A stretch of 64,000 nt of DNA from Laburnicola sp. R22_1 (Eukaryota; Ascomycota; Dothideomycetes; Pleosporales; Didymosphaeriaceae): the NCBI GenBank assembly GCA_014281115.1, contig JACONQ010000006.1:2480001-2544000 (forward strand). Reading direction: 5' to 3'. Below, one piece after another: positions 30,259 through 40,497 of this stretch; the stretch's first letter is position 1; the number at the start of each line of letters is the position of its first letter. Both the position numbers and the translations under genes were made by a program. The notes under the pieces were generated by a model. The model was not told the DNA's origin and made no database searches. It saw nothing but the letters and a program-made list of their open reading frames with translations.

Positions 30259-32073
30259 CTACAAAATCACCAGGCTAGCCTCCAACGCTCCCTCAGGGCT
30301 AATAAGCCCCTTGACAACCTCCTCGGTAACATTTCCATCCACCCCCAAAATCATAAGCGCCTCCTTGCTCGCGTCTCCATTCTCCGCATCCGCGCCCTCA
30401 TCAGCATCATGCAACGGCGCCACATTCATAAACTTGATGTTCACACCTGCCTTTCCTAGCAAGTTTCCTACGTAGCCAATCTTTCCTACCGAGTCGAAAT
30501 TGCGACAGATGAGGAGCGTCCCCAGCGGGACGAATTCGCCGCTGAAGCGGTCGAGGCGCGAGATGAAGGGCTTGTTGCCTGATACGAATCCTTGGATAAC
30601 TTGCTCTGAGGGCTCCTGAGTAGGCTGTATTGAGCGCGCCTGGGAAGATGAGCGTGAGGCCCGGGCACGCAGTGTGATGAACGAAGAGTAAGGCTTGTCG
30701 TCTACGTTTTCGCGGCTGCGCTGCTCGTTGATGAGGATACCGCGTTCCTTGGCGACGAGCTCTGCGTTGACGATGTTGATGTTGGCAATCTCACTGATTG
30801 GAGAGAGGAGACCTTTGACCAGAGCGGCGAAAAGAGGTTTGGTTGTGTTGATCTCGGCTAGAGCGCCTTCATATGTGATGTCGAAGGTTGTACGGAACGA
30901 GGCTGACTTTTTGGAGTAGTGTTGCGTATACAGAGAGCCCATTTTCTCAACCAGGGTGACGAACGGTTGGAGTGTGCGGTACTCCTCCGGGAGAATAATG
31001 GGGGCGTTGACTGCCGAGCGGGGAAGCTCACCAGACAGAATCGATACGACCTGCTCACACACATCGATGGACACGTTTTCCTGTGCTTCTTTGGTCGAAG
31101 CTCCCAGATGTGGCGTTGCCACGACCTTGGGATGGGCAATGAGCCTGCTTGCCGAAGTGTCGGCCTCAGGCGGTTCTGAAGTGAACACATCGATGCCGGC
31201 GCCTGCGATAGTCCCTGAATCTAGAGCCTCTACAAGGGAATCTTCATCGATCATGCCCCCTCTCGCTACGTTCAATATCCGAGCTGTAGGTTTCATTGAC
31301 GCAAGTTCAGCTTTACTGATCATGCCTTTTGTAGATGCGATTAGCGGCGTATGAAGAGTGAGGAAATCAGCTTCTTTGAGAAGATCGGCAAGACTGGGCA
31401 ATATAGTTACAGAGGCGGCTGTTGCCAGACTCTCGTTCGCATAAGGGTCGTAGGCAATGAGGCGCATGCCTAAGCCGTTGGCAATTCTGGCAACCGTGAG
31501 ACCAACTAGTATTGGTTAGATAGTATTTCTCGAGTGAAGAATTAGACCTGCCTTTGCCCAAGCCAACGATCGCAAGCGTCTTGCCCTTGGCTTCAATGCC
31601 TGTCAATCGACTTCGCTCCCATTGCCCAGCCTTGATGCTCTGGCTCGCATCTGCCACGTTCCGAGCAACAGCCATCAAGACTGCCTCATGTAAGCGATAT
31701 GTCGATTTTGGGCCAAGCCATGGGACTTACGTGCGATGGTATGTTCTGCGGCGGCATTAATGTTGCCGCTCGGCGAGTTCACCACAATTATGCCCAGTGA
31801 GGTAGCAGTCTTGACATCAACATTGTCGACGCCCACGCCAGCTCTTGCGACAACCTTGAGCTTCTTCGCAGCTCCAAGGAGCTCCGCAGTAACCTTGGTC
31901 TCAGACCGGACAATCAGAGCCTCGTAGTCTCCAATGATGCTCTTCAGTTCCTCTGCGCTCAGTCCCTTCTTTTCATCGACCTCAAAGCCCTTCTTCAGCA
32001 AGGCTAGCCCATCCGGAGACACCTTTTCCGGGATAAGGATCTTGGGCCGCGAGTTGTACATTTCGATGGCCAT
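30259..32073 (-). CDS. SER3: D-3-phosphoglycerate dehydrogenase (serine biosynthesis)
   Basis: Exons 32073-31731, 31680-31552 and 31505-30259 encode 572 aa. It oxidises 3-phosphoglycerate to 3-phosphohydroxypyruvate, the first step of serine synthesis. The start RPKILIPEKVSPDGLALLKK is typical; the NAD site is AIVGLGKVGLTVA (GxGxxG), formed across intron 2. Catalytic Arg, Glu and His lie in NVARGGMIDED, DVFTSEPPEA and ATPHLGASTKEA. The C-terminus holds an ACT-type regulatory domain (GVNIKFMNVAPL, ALMILGVDGNVTEEVVKG). Intron 2 has a GC donor (AAAG|GCAGGT) and TAG acceptor; no GT donor keeps frame. The frame stays open 58 codons upstream of the chosen ATG at 32073, so a longer N-terminus cannot be excluded. 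Symbol follows the yeast paralogues SER3/SER33. Confidence 0.93.
31506..31551 (-). other. GC-AG intron in SER3
   Basis: 46-bp intron with donor GCAGGT in place of GT. It restores the invariant GLGKVG nucleotide-binding motif; alternative GT sites at 31547 break the frame. Confidence 0.8.
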
Positions 32074-32684
32074 GCTGAAAGCCCACGCGGAGTTCGGGTT
32101 CAGGAACGGTTTCGAAAGGTGCCAATTTGCCTTGCACTGGTTGATTGAAGGCAGAAAGGAGTGCGGGCGATGTTTAAGTGTCTTGACACGTGTTATAGAC
32201 TCCGGCTGCCGTCCGCAGTCGGCCGTCTTGTGCACGCAATGCATCATCGGCTGGTGGGTCTTTGTATGTGACGCTTGCTAAATCCGGTATAAACGCTACC
32301 CCGCCCCCGCAAACCCCACGGATTACACCGCCAGGCCTGTCAAATGGTAGAGTAAACAGAGAGAAACGCTTGCGATTGCACGGAATCGAAGGGAAAGAGA
32401 ACGGCCGCGGACCAAAGGTAATACTTTGGGTCGCGAAGATAGGCCACGGAGCTGGAGGAGCGAAGTCGGCGGGACAGACAACTTTGAAAGATGCGACAGG
32501 CTGCAAACGAGCTGCATATTGGGCTTTTATCCTTTTCTGCATGTTGTGATACCACCTTTCTCTGTTATATATGTGCCATGATGAAGTTGCCGCCGCTTGT
32601 AGAAGATGTGGCCATCATCGGTTGGAGCTGACTGCGCTGCTGACACGCCATCCAACGCTTGTTGCCTCTGTGTACACCGAGAGC
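32074..32684. other. Intergenic region between SER3 and GLO1
   Basis: Holds the SER3 promoter and GLO1 3' flank (same orientation). Open frames here are shadows with no recognisable motif. Confidence 0.5.
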
Positions 32685-33789
32685 TTACCAATTTGATCGT
32701 GTCTTGAGCTTCTCGTTCTGCACGACTTCGATCCAGTAACCGTCCGGATCTGAAAGCGTTATCAGCGACCTTATCTCCACAACATGGCACAAGAACATAC
32801 CGAGCACAAAGGCGATGTTTTTCATGCGCCCGTCTGTGAGCCTCTTCTTCCAGCTGACCTTCTTCTCCTCGAACCGTGCGCAAGCTGCGTCCAGATCATC
32901 GACCGTGATGCAGATGTGTCCGAACCCCTGTGGCTGAGCATTGCCGTCGTGGTACTTGAAGTTCGGGTCCTTTTCTGTGCCTGCTTGGTCTTAGATATCG
33001 TCTCTACGTGTCGGGCTGGTTACGTACCGTAATTCCATGTCAATTCGAGCAAGCCTTCTTGATCTGCAGTCGCACTCACGCCCTCTGGGGTCTCCTCACC
33101 CGGCGCGCCGTATCCGAGAAAGTACAAATTGAAGCCGTTCTTCTCATTCTCAGACGTCCGCTTCAATCGCATGCCCATCACATCCTGGTAGAAGTTGAGC
33201 GACGCCTCTGCGTCCTTGACACGGATCATGGTATGGTTCATGCGATACGTGCTGGTATCCGTCTCCTTCACGTTCTCGGTTTGCTCCAGCTGTTTCTGGC
33301 CAATGACCTCAACCCAGTATCCGTCGGGATCCAGCGCGAAGGCAATGTGGCGCATCCTGCCATCCGACAGCTTCTTCTGGAACTTGTATCCCGCATCCTC
33401 TATCCGCTGGCACGCAGCCTGGATGTTGTCCACGGAAATGCAGAGATGGCCGAAGCCGCGCGGGTCCGTGTTTCCGTTCGCGATCTTGTAGTTGGGGTCG
33501 TCCTCGGTGCCGTAGTTGTGCGTTAGCTCTACGATGCCTTCTCGGTCGGTCCAGTGGTTGCCGTGCGACACGGCCTTAGGGCTGTCGTACGCAAGGAAGT
33601 AGAGGTCGAACTTGGCGTCGGGGTTGGGCAGCTTTTGGATCAGCTTCATGCCCAGGAATTCGTAGAACTCGACTGATCGCTTAGGGTCTTTGACCCGCAG
33701 CCTGGCTTGTCAGAAATCAGGTATGCGAGTCGCGCCGGTGACGCTTACATGGAGTGGTTGAGCTTGTATTTCGTCGGATCGGTCGCCAT
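32685..33789 (-). CDS. GLO1: Glyoxalase I (lactoylglutathione lyase), two-domain type
   Basis: Exons 33789-33749, 33701-33028, 32980-32801 and 32749-32685 encode 319 aa, close to the 326 aa of yeast Glo1. The enzyme converts the hemithioacetal of methylglyoxal and glutathione to S-lactoylglutathione in the cytosol. Two homologous halves are visible: LNHSMLRVKDPKRSVEFYEF, ELTHNYGTEDDPNYK, GFGHLCISVDN and GYWVEVIGQKQ in the first; MNHTMIRVKDAEASLNFYQD, ELTWNYGTEKDPNFK, GFGHICITVDD and DPDGYWIEVVQNEKL in the second. The metal-binding His and Glu of each repeat are present. Introns are 47, 48 and 51 bp or close to it, all with GT-AG ends. Confidence 0.95.
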
Positions 33790-34638
33790 GGTTGCTAGAG
33801 CTCTCGATAGCTTATATGGCTTCGCGTGTTTGACGGCGCAAGCTGCGAAGGTGCTTGAGATTGGCGAGCGTAGGAGCGTGTGTCAAACCAGAAGCATCAA
33901 CTGCAATGGAGCAATTGAGATGGAAGAAGAGAATTATTGTTGGTGACGTTGTCACCTATAGCTGCCCCGCCCGAGGCCTGGAGGTTGCCCGGGCTTCTCT
34001 CGGATGTGGAACCTGCGGAGGTTTGCTCCCGGCCGCAACTACCGGTACCACGCTTAGCTGCCTCATCGTCAGGCGCTGAACTAGCATCTACTGGCTTTTA
34101 CCGTAAAGGAACTCCATGTTTCATCTGCTAGATCTAAGAATGCTGACACCTGGAACTAGACGACACCTCGGGATGGGTTCGTGCACGTGACGCGGCGAGC
34201 TGATCCCTGTCCGGGGGCCGCAGCGCGTTGTTTGTCTGTCCGCGGATCGACCAGGCCCTCGTCGAAACCACAACATTATGCTGCAAACCCCAGGTGCTCT
34301 ATACACACTCATCCCTCCCTCTCTTTTCCTTCTGCTGCTGTTTTCCTTTTGAGCTTCTTTCTTTTGTCCGGCTCTACGCGTTGTCGGCGTGGTGGGAACT
34401 CGGCGCGCGGATCAAAAAAAAGTCGGAAGTGGTGAACTTGAGACCGTTTAGGTAGGTATCCACATGTGCATTCACTACCCGTGGACTACTTCGTTTGTAG
34501 CGTCACGACCTCACACAAATATCCAACTCTCTCGTCCACGTTGCTCCCATCATTCTCAGATCTGCTCCGATTATCCATCCCACCGTCCGTCGCTGACAGA
34601 ATAATAATCTGACTTTTCCAGCGTCTCCATCCGTCAAG
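33790..34638. other. Divergent promoter region, GLO1 / LAMTOR2-like
   Basis: 849 bp between divergent genes. The right half has long pyrimidine-rich runs (ctctcttttccttctgctgctg near 34320), typical of fungal promoters. No gene supported. Confidence 0.5.
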
Positions 34639-35392
34639 ATGCTCAACGCCCTCAAGCTCAGCGAGCTCCTCGTCAAAAATACCGATCCCAAACTCTACCC
34701 CCGCTTCTTGTCAGTACCGCCCTCCCCGCCCATCCAACCTCCAGCTCTCTCTCCATCCCCATCCCCATCCCCAAATCCTCGGCGTCCATCATACTCACGT
34801 ACCCAGCGTAATGTCCCCCAACGGCACCCTAATGGCCTACACCACCCCAGTCGACATCCGCGACCTCCGCGACCAAGCCGCCCTCATCTCCATGGCCTGG
34901 AAAGACCACTCCACCCCAGCAAAACCCCACCCCGCCACCGGCCCAGACTCCCCCACCACCACCACCACCACCCCCTCCCCCCTCGAAACCCTCACTATCG
35001 AAACCGCAAACAACAACATCATCGCCCGCGCCATCCAACCCAGCCTCCTCCTCGTCCTCGTCGGCTCCGTTCCCCCCACCCGCAAACCCGTCTTCAAAAT
35101 CACCCCCGAAGCAAAAGGCGACCCGCGGTACCCTGCCATCGACGCCGTCCCCTCGGACGAAGCCTCCCTCCCCGCGAGTCCCACCGCATTGCCGGACGGC
35201 GAGGAAGGCGCCGCCGCGGCAACCAAGCAGACCACCCCATCTATCCTGAGCACGATGAGCCAGCGCGATAGAGATGTCAAGGGCGGCGTGTTGCACATTC
35301 AGCGGAAGAAGATTGATGCGTTGACCGAGTTTATTCGTGCGGATTTCGATGCACAGGGCTTTGTTATGCCGGATGATTCGAGCTTTCCTTGA
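34639..35392 (+). CDS. Roadblock/LC7-domain protein, LAMTOR2/Ragulator-like
   Basis: Exons 34639-34709 and 34807-35392 encode 218 aa; the 97-bp intron has donor GTCAGT and joins DPKLYPRFF to VMSPNGTLMAYTTP. The N-terminal MLNALKLSELLVKN, the SPNGTLMAY strand and the later IARAIQPSLLLVLVG and KIDALTEFIRADFD segments follow the order of the roadblock fold seen in LAMTOR2 (p14). Ragulator/EGO-type complexes tether Rag GTPases to the lysosome or vacuole for TORC1 signalling. At 218 aa it is longer than animal LAMTOR2 (about 125 aa) because of Pro/Thr-rich (TTTTTTPSP) and Ala/Glu-rich insertions. Function is by homology of pattern only. Confidence 0.72.
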
Positions 35393-35738
35393 TTTTGGTT
35401 TCTGTGGCGCGGTCTCTCTCGTTCAGCAGAGGCGTTGGTGCGTGATTTTCTTTCGGTCGGTCGGTCGGGTAGGACGCGTGTATGTATTAGGATGCGGGAT
35501 TGCCAGTGTATCTTGCTTGCTGTTCTGTATTTGTGTCTGTCCAGGGCTCTGGGCGGCGTAGAATCCATACGAACGGTGATACTTCTTCTGCTCCCATCAA
35601 AACATGGTGACCTGCCGTGCTAAGATTCATTTGAAACAATAACACCAATGAAGCCACAACGTCGAGCATTTGAAATAAATTAACCATTCATCTATACCCA
35701 ACCCCAACCTCTAACACATCGCCAACTATCTACTTCGC
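35393..35738. other. Convergent 3' flanks
   Basis: 346 bp between the ends of the roadblock gene and MET10. Nothing else visible. Confidence 0.5.
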
Positions 35739-38700
35739 CTAATACACCTCGAGCACATACCTCCCCTCATCCTTCAACGTCTCAATCTCCCGCCTGCTAT
35801 CGACCTTCTTAGTCTTCTCCTCACCCGCCCTCAGACTCTTCGCCCTATGTTCCACCACGACTGCCTCTTGCAACACCTCAGTAACGTCCGGCACCGGCCA
35901 CGTCGGCCCACAAAGGTAAAAGCTGCCCTCGTGCTGCAGGTACGCTCTCCTGATATCGCTCAAGCTCTGCCTCATCCTGTCTTGGATGTAAATCTTCTGC
36001 GGCTGATCACGCGAGAAAGCGCGGCCGAGCAGGGTAATGATACCAGCGTCTTGGTACGCTTCCCATTCCTCGCCATAGAGATACTCTTCACGCTGGTGAC
36101 GAGAGCCCATGTAGAGCAACACTTCGCCGATTTCGTGCCCTTGTTGTTTTTGGTAGGCGCGCTCTTGAACGAAGGCGCGGAAGGGGGCGAGACCGGTGCC
36201 GAGACCTGCCATGATGATGGGTGCGGTGGTCTTAGGTGGAAGTTTCATGACTGAGGGCTTGACGGAGACGGTGACCGGGGTGCCGATCTTCAGGCTATTG
36301 AGGAAACGGGTAGCCTGACCGAAGCGATCACGGCCCTTGGGGTCGACCCAGTTAACGGTGACAATGAGGAGAGCAACGGAGGTAGGGGTCACGTGCTGAG
36401 AGGAGGCGATGGAGTACTCGCGGCGCTTCATGGGGTTCACAATACGAACAATGTCGTGGAACTGAGGGTGCGCAGAGGGGAATTCCAGCAAGATATCGGC
36501 GTAGGTGACGGTATCGACTTCAGCGCGGCGCTTGAACTCGGTGGCGCCCTCCGGACCAGCAAGCGCGAGCAGCTCTTTCTTCTCGTTCTCAGCGTCGGCA
36601 AACTCCGCAAGAGCTTCGTAAAAGCGCTTGGGCGGACGACCAAAGATGTCAATGTTTTGCATGAGGGATTGGTAGACCGTGCGATTGATAAGAACGTCGG
36701 GGTCGTCGCGGGAAGGTACTTCGACAATCTCATCAGGATTGAGGCCGTACCACTTGATGAACTCTTCGACTTGGACTTTGTCGTTCTCGGCGTGGATACC
36801 AAGAGCCTCGCCAATGGCGTAAGTAAGGCCAGAATCGCCCAGATCAAACTCAATGTGGAAAATATTTCGGTCGTAGTTATCGGGCGTGAGGCGGCGGCGC
36901 TCCTTGACCGTGACGACGGCAGTTTTGATTCCCAAGTCAGGACGTAGCACAGCCTCAGTTCCATAAGCTTCCTTGAAGGCGAGACCTTTAGCGGCGACCT
37001 GCCAATTTCTGAGGTAGGTTGGTGGCTCTGTCTCGGTGCGGTCGTAGGCAGAGAAGCTGTTGACGTTGATATCGGAGGGAAGTTGAATGGGCTCGATTTC
37101 TTCCTCAGGAGTAGCCCAAGCAACAGGGCACTCGATCTCGCGGAGAGCGGTTTCCAGTTCACTCGCTAGCTTCTCGAGCACCTCCTGGCTGCCATTGATA
37201 GCAGCTAGCTTGGATGGACTAGAGCTGAACATATCTTCGCGAGCGATCTTCAGAAATGCTAGCTGAGCGAGGTACGCTTCGAGGGTAGGATCTTGCGCAA
37301 CGCTCTCGGACAGTGTCGGGTCAAGAACGAAAAGCTCAACATCCTTACTCACGAGGGCCTTCCGGAAAGCGGCGGAAAGCTTCTTCTCGATGTCCTCGTT
37401 CTTGACGCCTGGCAACTTCACAATAATGGAGCTGTCCGCCTTGACGCTATTCAAGATGTCGAACTCTTTCAGAAGCGTTTCATTGCCCACGAAGGTGACG
37501 TCGGCCTGCTCAACGGAATAAGGCGCCTCAATGGTGTAATCGGCGTCGCGGATGTCAGTGCGAATGACGCCGCCACAAACGAGGTTGTCATGGCCGGTAC
37601 GAACGAACACGTTCTTGGCGGAATCCGAGGACATCAGCTTTCCTAGAACAACCGGAGCATCAGTCGCTGGGGATTCATCCAAGTCCCAGAAGGAATACTG
37701 CTTGACGTCGGCCGTGTTGAGGATATCGACATAGGAGCGAACCTCAGATTCCGTCTTCTCGCCATAGGCTTGCTGGAAAACGTCCAGGATGTTGCTAGGG
37801 GTCCAGACTTGTTCGCGAGAGTATTTGATATCGGTAACTTCGATGTTCCGGTCAAAAGCGAAATTGATTGTCGCAAACACATCAGTATAGAGGCAAGAGG
37901 TCTCAGCCGGGTCGAAAACAGCAGCCTCGTCTTTGACTTGTCCGAGTACCGCCAGGTTCTTCGTGCTCTTCGGAAGCACCTCGAGGAAGGCCTCCTCAAC
38001 GAAGGGGCGGTAGACGCGAACATTGATCACGCCCAGCTTATCGCCCTCTTTTGCCAGGACATTCGCGACTTGAGCGGACAAGGATGCCTCCACCGTGCCG
38101 AAAACAACCAACACACTCTCGGGCTCCTCATGGCCGTAGTAGTCAAACAGTCTGTAGTCCTCGCCGAGCTCGTCATTGAAAGCTTGGAGAAGGCGAACGG
38201 CACGCCCCGCATTGTCCGAATGCTTTTTGTCCACGTCAGAAACAGCCTTCAACACAGCCTGGTAACTGTTGTATAGTCTGCTCTGGTCCAGTGTGTCCAC
38301 CAATCTCGCAGTTTCGCGGCCAACGCTGACGCCGTCGTACGTATGGATAGTGGGTAGTACGCTCGACAGAAGAGTAGCGAACAGCGACATGTGCTGTGTC
38401 TCGAAGACCGACGGGCTGCACACAAGACCCAGACCGAGCTCTTCCGCGATTGTCAACGAAGAGACATAGTCGCTTACGAGGCCGGCAGACGAGTTGGCGG
38501 TGTAGTCGACAGCAGCGATGTGGACGGTAAGCGGGTTTGCGACGTTGTAGAGAAGCGCCAGCTGGTCGAGCGCCTGACGCAGATAGTGCAGAGTTGCAGA
38601 AGAGGCAACGATGGACTGAGGGATATGGCGCTTCTTCAGGTCAAAGTCCTTGGAGAACATGTAGCCCAGCGCAATGGAACCCGCCCCAGTCCTTGTCTCG

Positions 38701-39092
38701 AGCGATTGAACACCTGTCTGGTATCCGAGCGCGTTCTTCTCGCCGCCCTCCTGCCATGACTTAACTGCCACATCCAGGTCGAATGACTCGGCCGAGTACG
38801 CGAATATCTTGTCGGAAAGCGTATAGGCGACCTGCTGGACGAGCGCCTGGGCGGTGAGGTATGTCGGTCCGCTGATCGATTCCAGAGGGAGATATTGCCC
38901 GAAGGGCAGGCTCGACGACTTCTGGGTGAAGGTTTTCGCCTGCTTCTGTTGGGCTTCGGCGCCCGGGCCGGCAGAGTCGGTCTGCTGGAACATCATCTGG
39001 AAGTCAAGACACGCGTGTAGGTCTCGTCTTCTTTGGACCAGTCTCGACTTCTTGTATGGGGGCGGGAACTGAAAGTCTCCCTGGCGCTTCAC
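35739..39092 (-). CDS. MET10: Sulfite reductase (NADPH) flavoprotein alpha subunit
   Basis: A single exon of up to 1117 aa. It supplies electrons from NADPH via FAD to the haemoprotein beta subunit for reduction of sulfite to sulfide. The N-terminal two-thirds resembles a pyruvate:ferredoxin oxidoreductase-like region as in yeast Met10 (SSSLPFGQYLPLESISGPTY, YYGHEEPESVLVVFGTVEAS). The C-terminal third is a ferredoxin-NADP reductase module: FAD-binding MKRREYSIASSQ, NADPH-binding IIMAGLGTGLAPFRAFVQER, LYMGSRHQREEYLY and FYLCGPTWPVPDV. The first Met gives 32 basic residues before a second start pair (MMFQQTDSAGPG at 38996), so translation may begin there, giving about 1085 aa, nearer the yeast length of about 1035. 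Confidence 0.94.
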   Translation of the reverse strand: MKRQGDFQFPPPYKKSRLVQRRRDLHACLDFQMMFQQTDSAGPGAEAQQKQAKTFTQKSSSLPFGQYLPLESISGPTYLTAQALVQQVAYTLSDKIFAYSAESFDLDVAVKSWQEGGEKNALGYQTGVQSLETRTGAGSIALGYMFSKDFDLKKRHIPQSIVASSATLHYLRQALDQLALLYNVANPLTVHIAAVDYTANSSAGLVSDYVSSLTIAEELGLGLVCSPSVFETQHMSLFATLLSSVLPTIHTYDGVSVGRETARLVDTLDQSRLYNSYQAVLKAVSDVDKKHSDNAGRAVRLLQAFNDELGEDYRLFDYYGHEEPESVLVVFGTVEASLSAQVANVLAKEGDKLGVINVRVYRPFVEEAFLEVLPKSTKNLAVLGQVKDEAAVFDPAETSCLYTDVFATINFAFDRNIEVTDIKYSREQVWTPSNILDVFQQAYGEKTESEVRSYVDILNTADVKQYSFWDLDESPATDAPVVLGKLMSSDSAKNVFVRTGHDNLVCGGVIRTDIRDADYTIEAPYSVEQADVTFVGNETLLKEFDILNSVKADSSIIVKLPGVKNEDIEKKLSAAFRKALVSKDVELFVLDPTLSESVAQDPTLEAYLAQLAFLKIAREDMFSSSPSKLAAINGSQEVLEKLASELETALREIECPVAWATPEEEIEPIQLPSDINVNSFSAYDRTETEPPTYLRNWQVAAKGLAFKEAYGTEAVLRPDLGIKTAVVTVKERRRLTPDNYDRNIFHIEFDLGDSGLTYAIGEALGIHAENDKVQVEEFIKWYGLNPDEIVEVPSRDDPDVLINRTVYQSLMQNIDIFGRPPKRFYEALAEFADAENEKKELLALAGPEGATEFKRRAEVDTVTYADILLEFPSAHPQFHDIVRIVNPMKRREYSIASSQHVTPTSVALLIVTVNWVDPKGRDRFGQATRFLNSLKIGTPVTVSVKPSVMKLPPKTTAPIIMAGLGTGLAPFRAFVQERAYQKQQGHEIGEVLLYMGSRHQREEYLYGEEWEAYQDAGIITLLGRAFSRDQPQKIYIQDRMRQSLSDIRRAYLQHEGSFYLCGPTWPVPDVTEVLQEAVVVEHRAKSLRAGEEKTKKVDSRREIETLKDEGRYVLEVY

Positions 39093-40497
39093 GGCGGAGG
39101 GAAGACTTGGAGATGGCTAAAGAGCGAGAAAAGTCGCAATCGCAGGGCGACATCGGCACAAAGGCTGCCGAGGAAGTGGAATGTACAGGCAAACGGGCGA
39201 GACATGATTGGCGGCACTGGTGACTGTTGATTCATTCTGTGAGTCGTTCCGAACAAAAATGCCGCTAGCGCCGAGCACGCAATAGCGCTGTGGCGGTGTC
39301 GTGGGTGTGGCGGGGATATCGCGGAGCTCGGAGATAGATGGACAAACACGTGGTCTGTGCGCTGCCAATGACTCCTCCCCACGCCCACATTGCCCGTCTC
39401 ACCAACACCAGACCTTTCCATAGCACCGCCCTCCCATTCTTTTCCGTTGGAATTTCTTCACTTCATCCGCATTATGCTTTGTCTCTTTCATTCCTGGCGC
39501 TAGGTCGCATATCCGAGCCTCCTGTCAAGAATTTCAAGGAGCCAGCGCAAACATGAAACAGTACTCAACGAAGAATGGACGCCAAAACATGATTAGTGAA
39601 AGCAAGATATGGGAGAGAATTGCTGTTTGCCGAGTGCCAACCCCTCTCGATGAATGGTTGCCGGGCGCTTCTCGCTGCTTGGGAAGCATAGAGCCATGCC
39701 GTCTCCCGTTAAACCCTCCAATGCAAAGGCCTCCAGCTTGTCCAGTAAACCATCGGCTCGAACTTCAACCGACTGGCAGTCCATTCTCTTGTGATGCTGC
39801 TTCCAAGTCAAGCCACATATGCATCGACCCCGGCAATTGACGGCATCACGGATTTGCAGAGGCAGTGCAGCGTTAAGACATCACATACTCGTCCCGGGCT
39901 CTCCCCGATTCCCAATGAGTCTGGTCTGGGATATGAATTTGGGACCTGATTGTTATCGACTGCTTGCATATCTACAAGCCCTGGTTCATCAATCCTCTTT
40001 GAACTACCTTCTGGCTACGGCATCTGAACGTGGGCCCTATAATATAACAATCTCTTGGCAAGGCCTGGTAACTATCACCTGTTGACGCCATAACCTGTGC
40101 CCGACAGTCGCAAATATCTTTTACCTTTACTTTGTGTTCGCCGGCGCTAGCGGCCGTCACCACCATATCTCACGCTGTCCTGGTCTCCATAAAAGGCTGC
40201 CCCCCGTCTCCTCTACACCTTTTTTTCAACCACAACAATCAACTCTTGCGCTATTTGCGATTTCTCTTTCGGTAGGCTACCAGCCCTTCCAGCCCTTCCA
40301 GCCCTTCCCACTCCCGCACTTTAACTATAGGACACGTCGAGCCCTCCAGCACTGGAAGGCCTCGACGATTACCCACGGTGGACATTGCGTGCGCGCTCGC
40401 TGCAGCCACGGAGCGCTCGTCGTCTGACAGGCGCATTAACACCCCTACGTACTCAACCTCGGATTCTGACTCAGACTCCGAGGCGCCGGCAGTCCAA
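39093..40497. other. Divergent intergenic region, 1.4 kb
   Basis: Between MET10 and the next plus-strand gene. A triplicated 10-bp unit (CAGCCCTTCC) lies at 40281-40309, in what would be the leader of the right-hand gene. No gene supported; the 95-codon frame at 39553 has no features. Confidence 0.45.

Noticed and set aside
34639..35271. Unspliced 210-codon frame starting at the roadblock gene ATG
   Set aside because: After residue 23 it becomes Pro/Arg/His-rich out-of-frame text; splicing at 34709/34807 gives the roadblock sequence.
30259..39092. SER3, GLO1 and MET10 as a functional sulfur/serine gene cluster
   Set aside because: Unrelated genes (roadblock protein) are interspersed, each gene has its own promoter, and such proximity is expected by chance.
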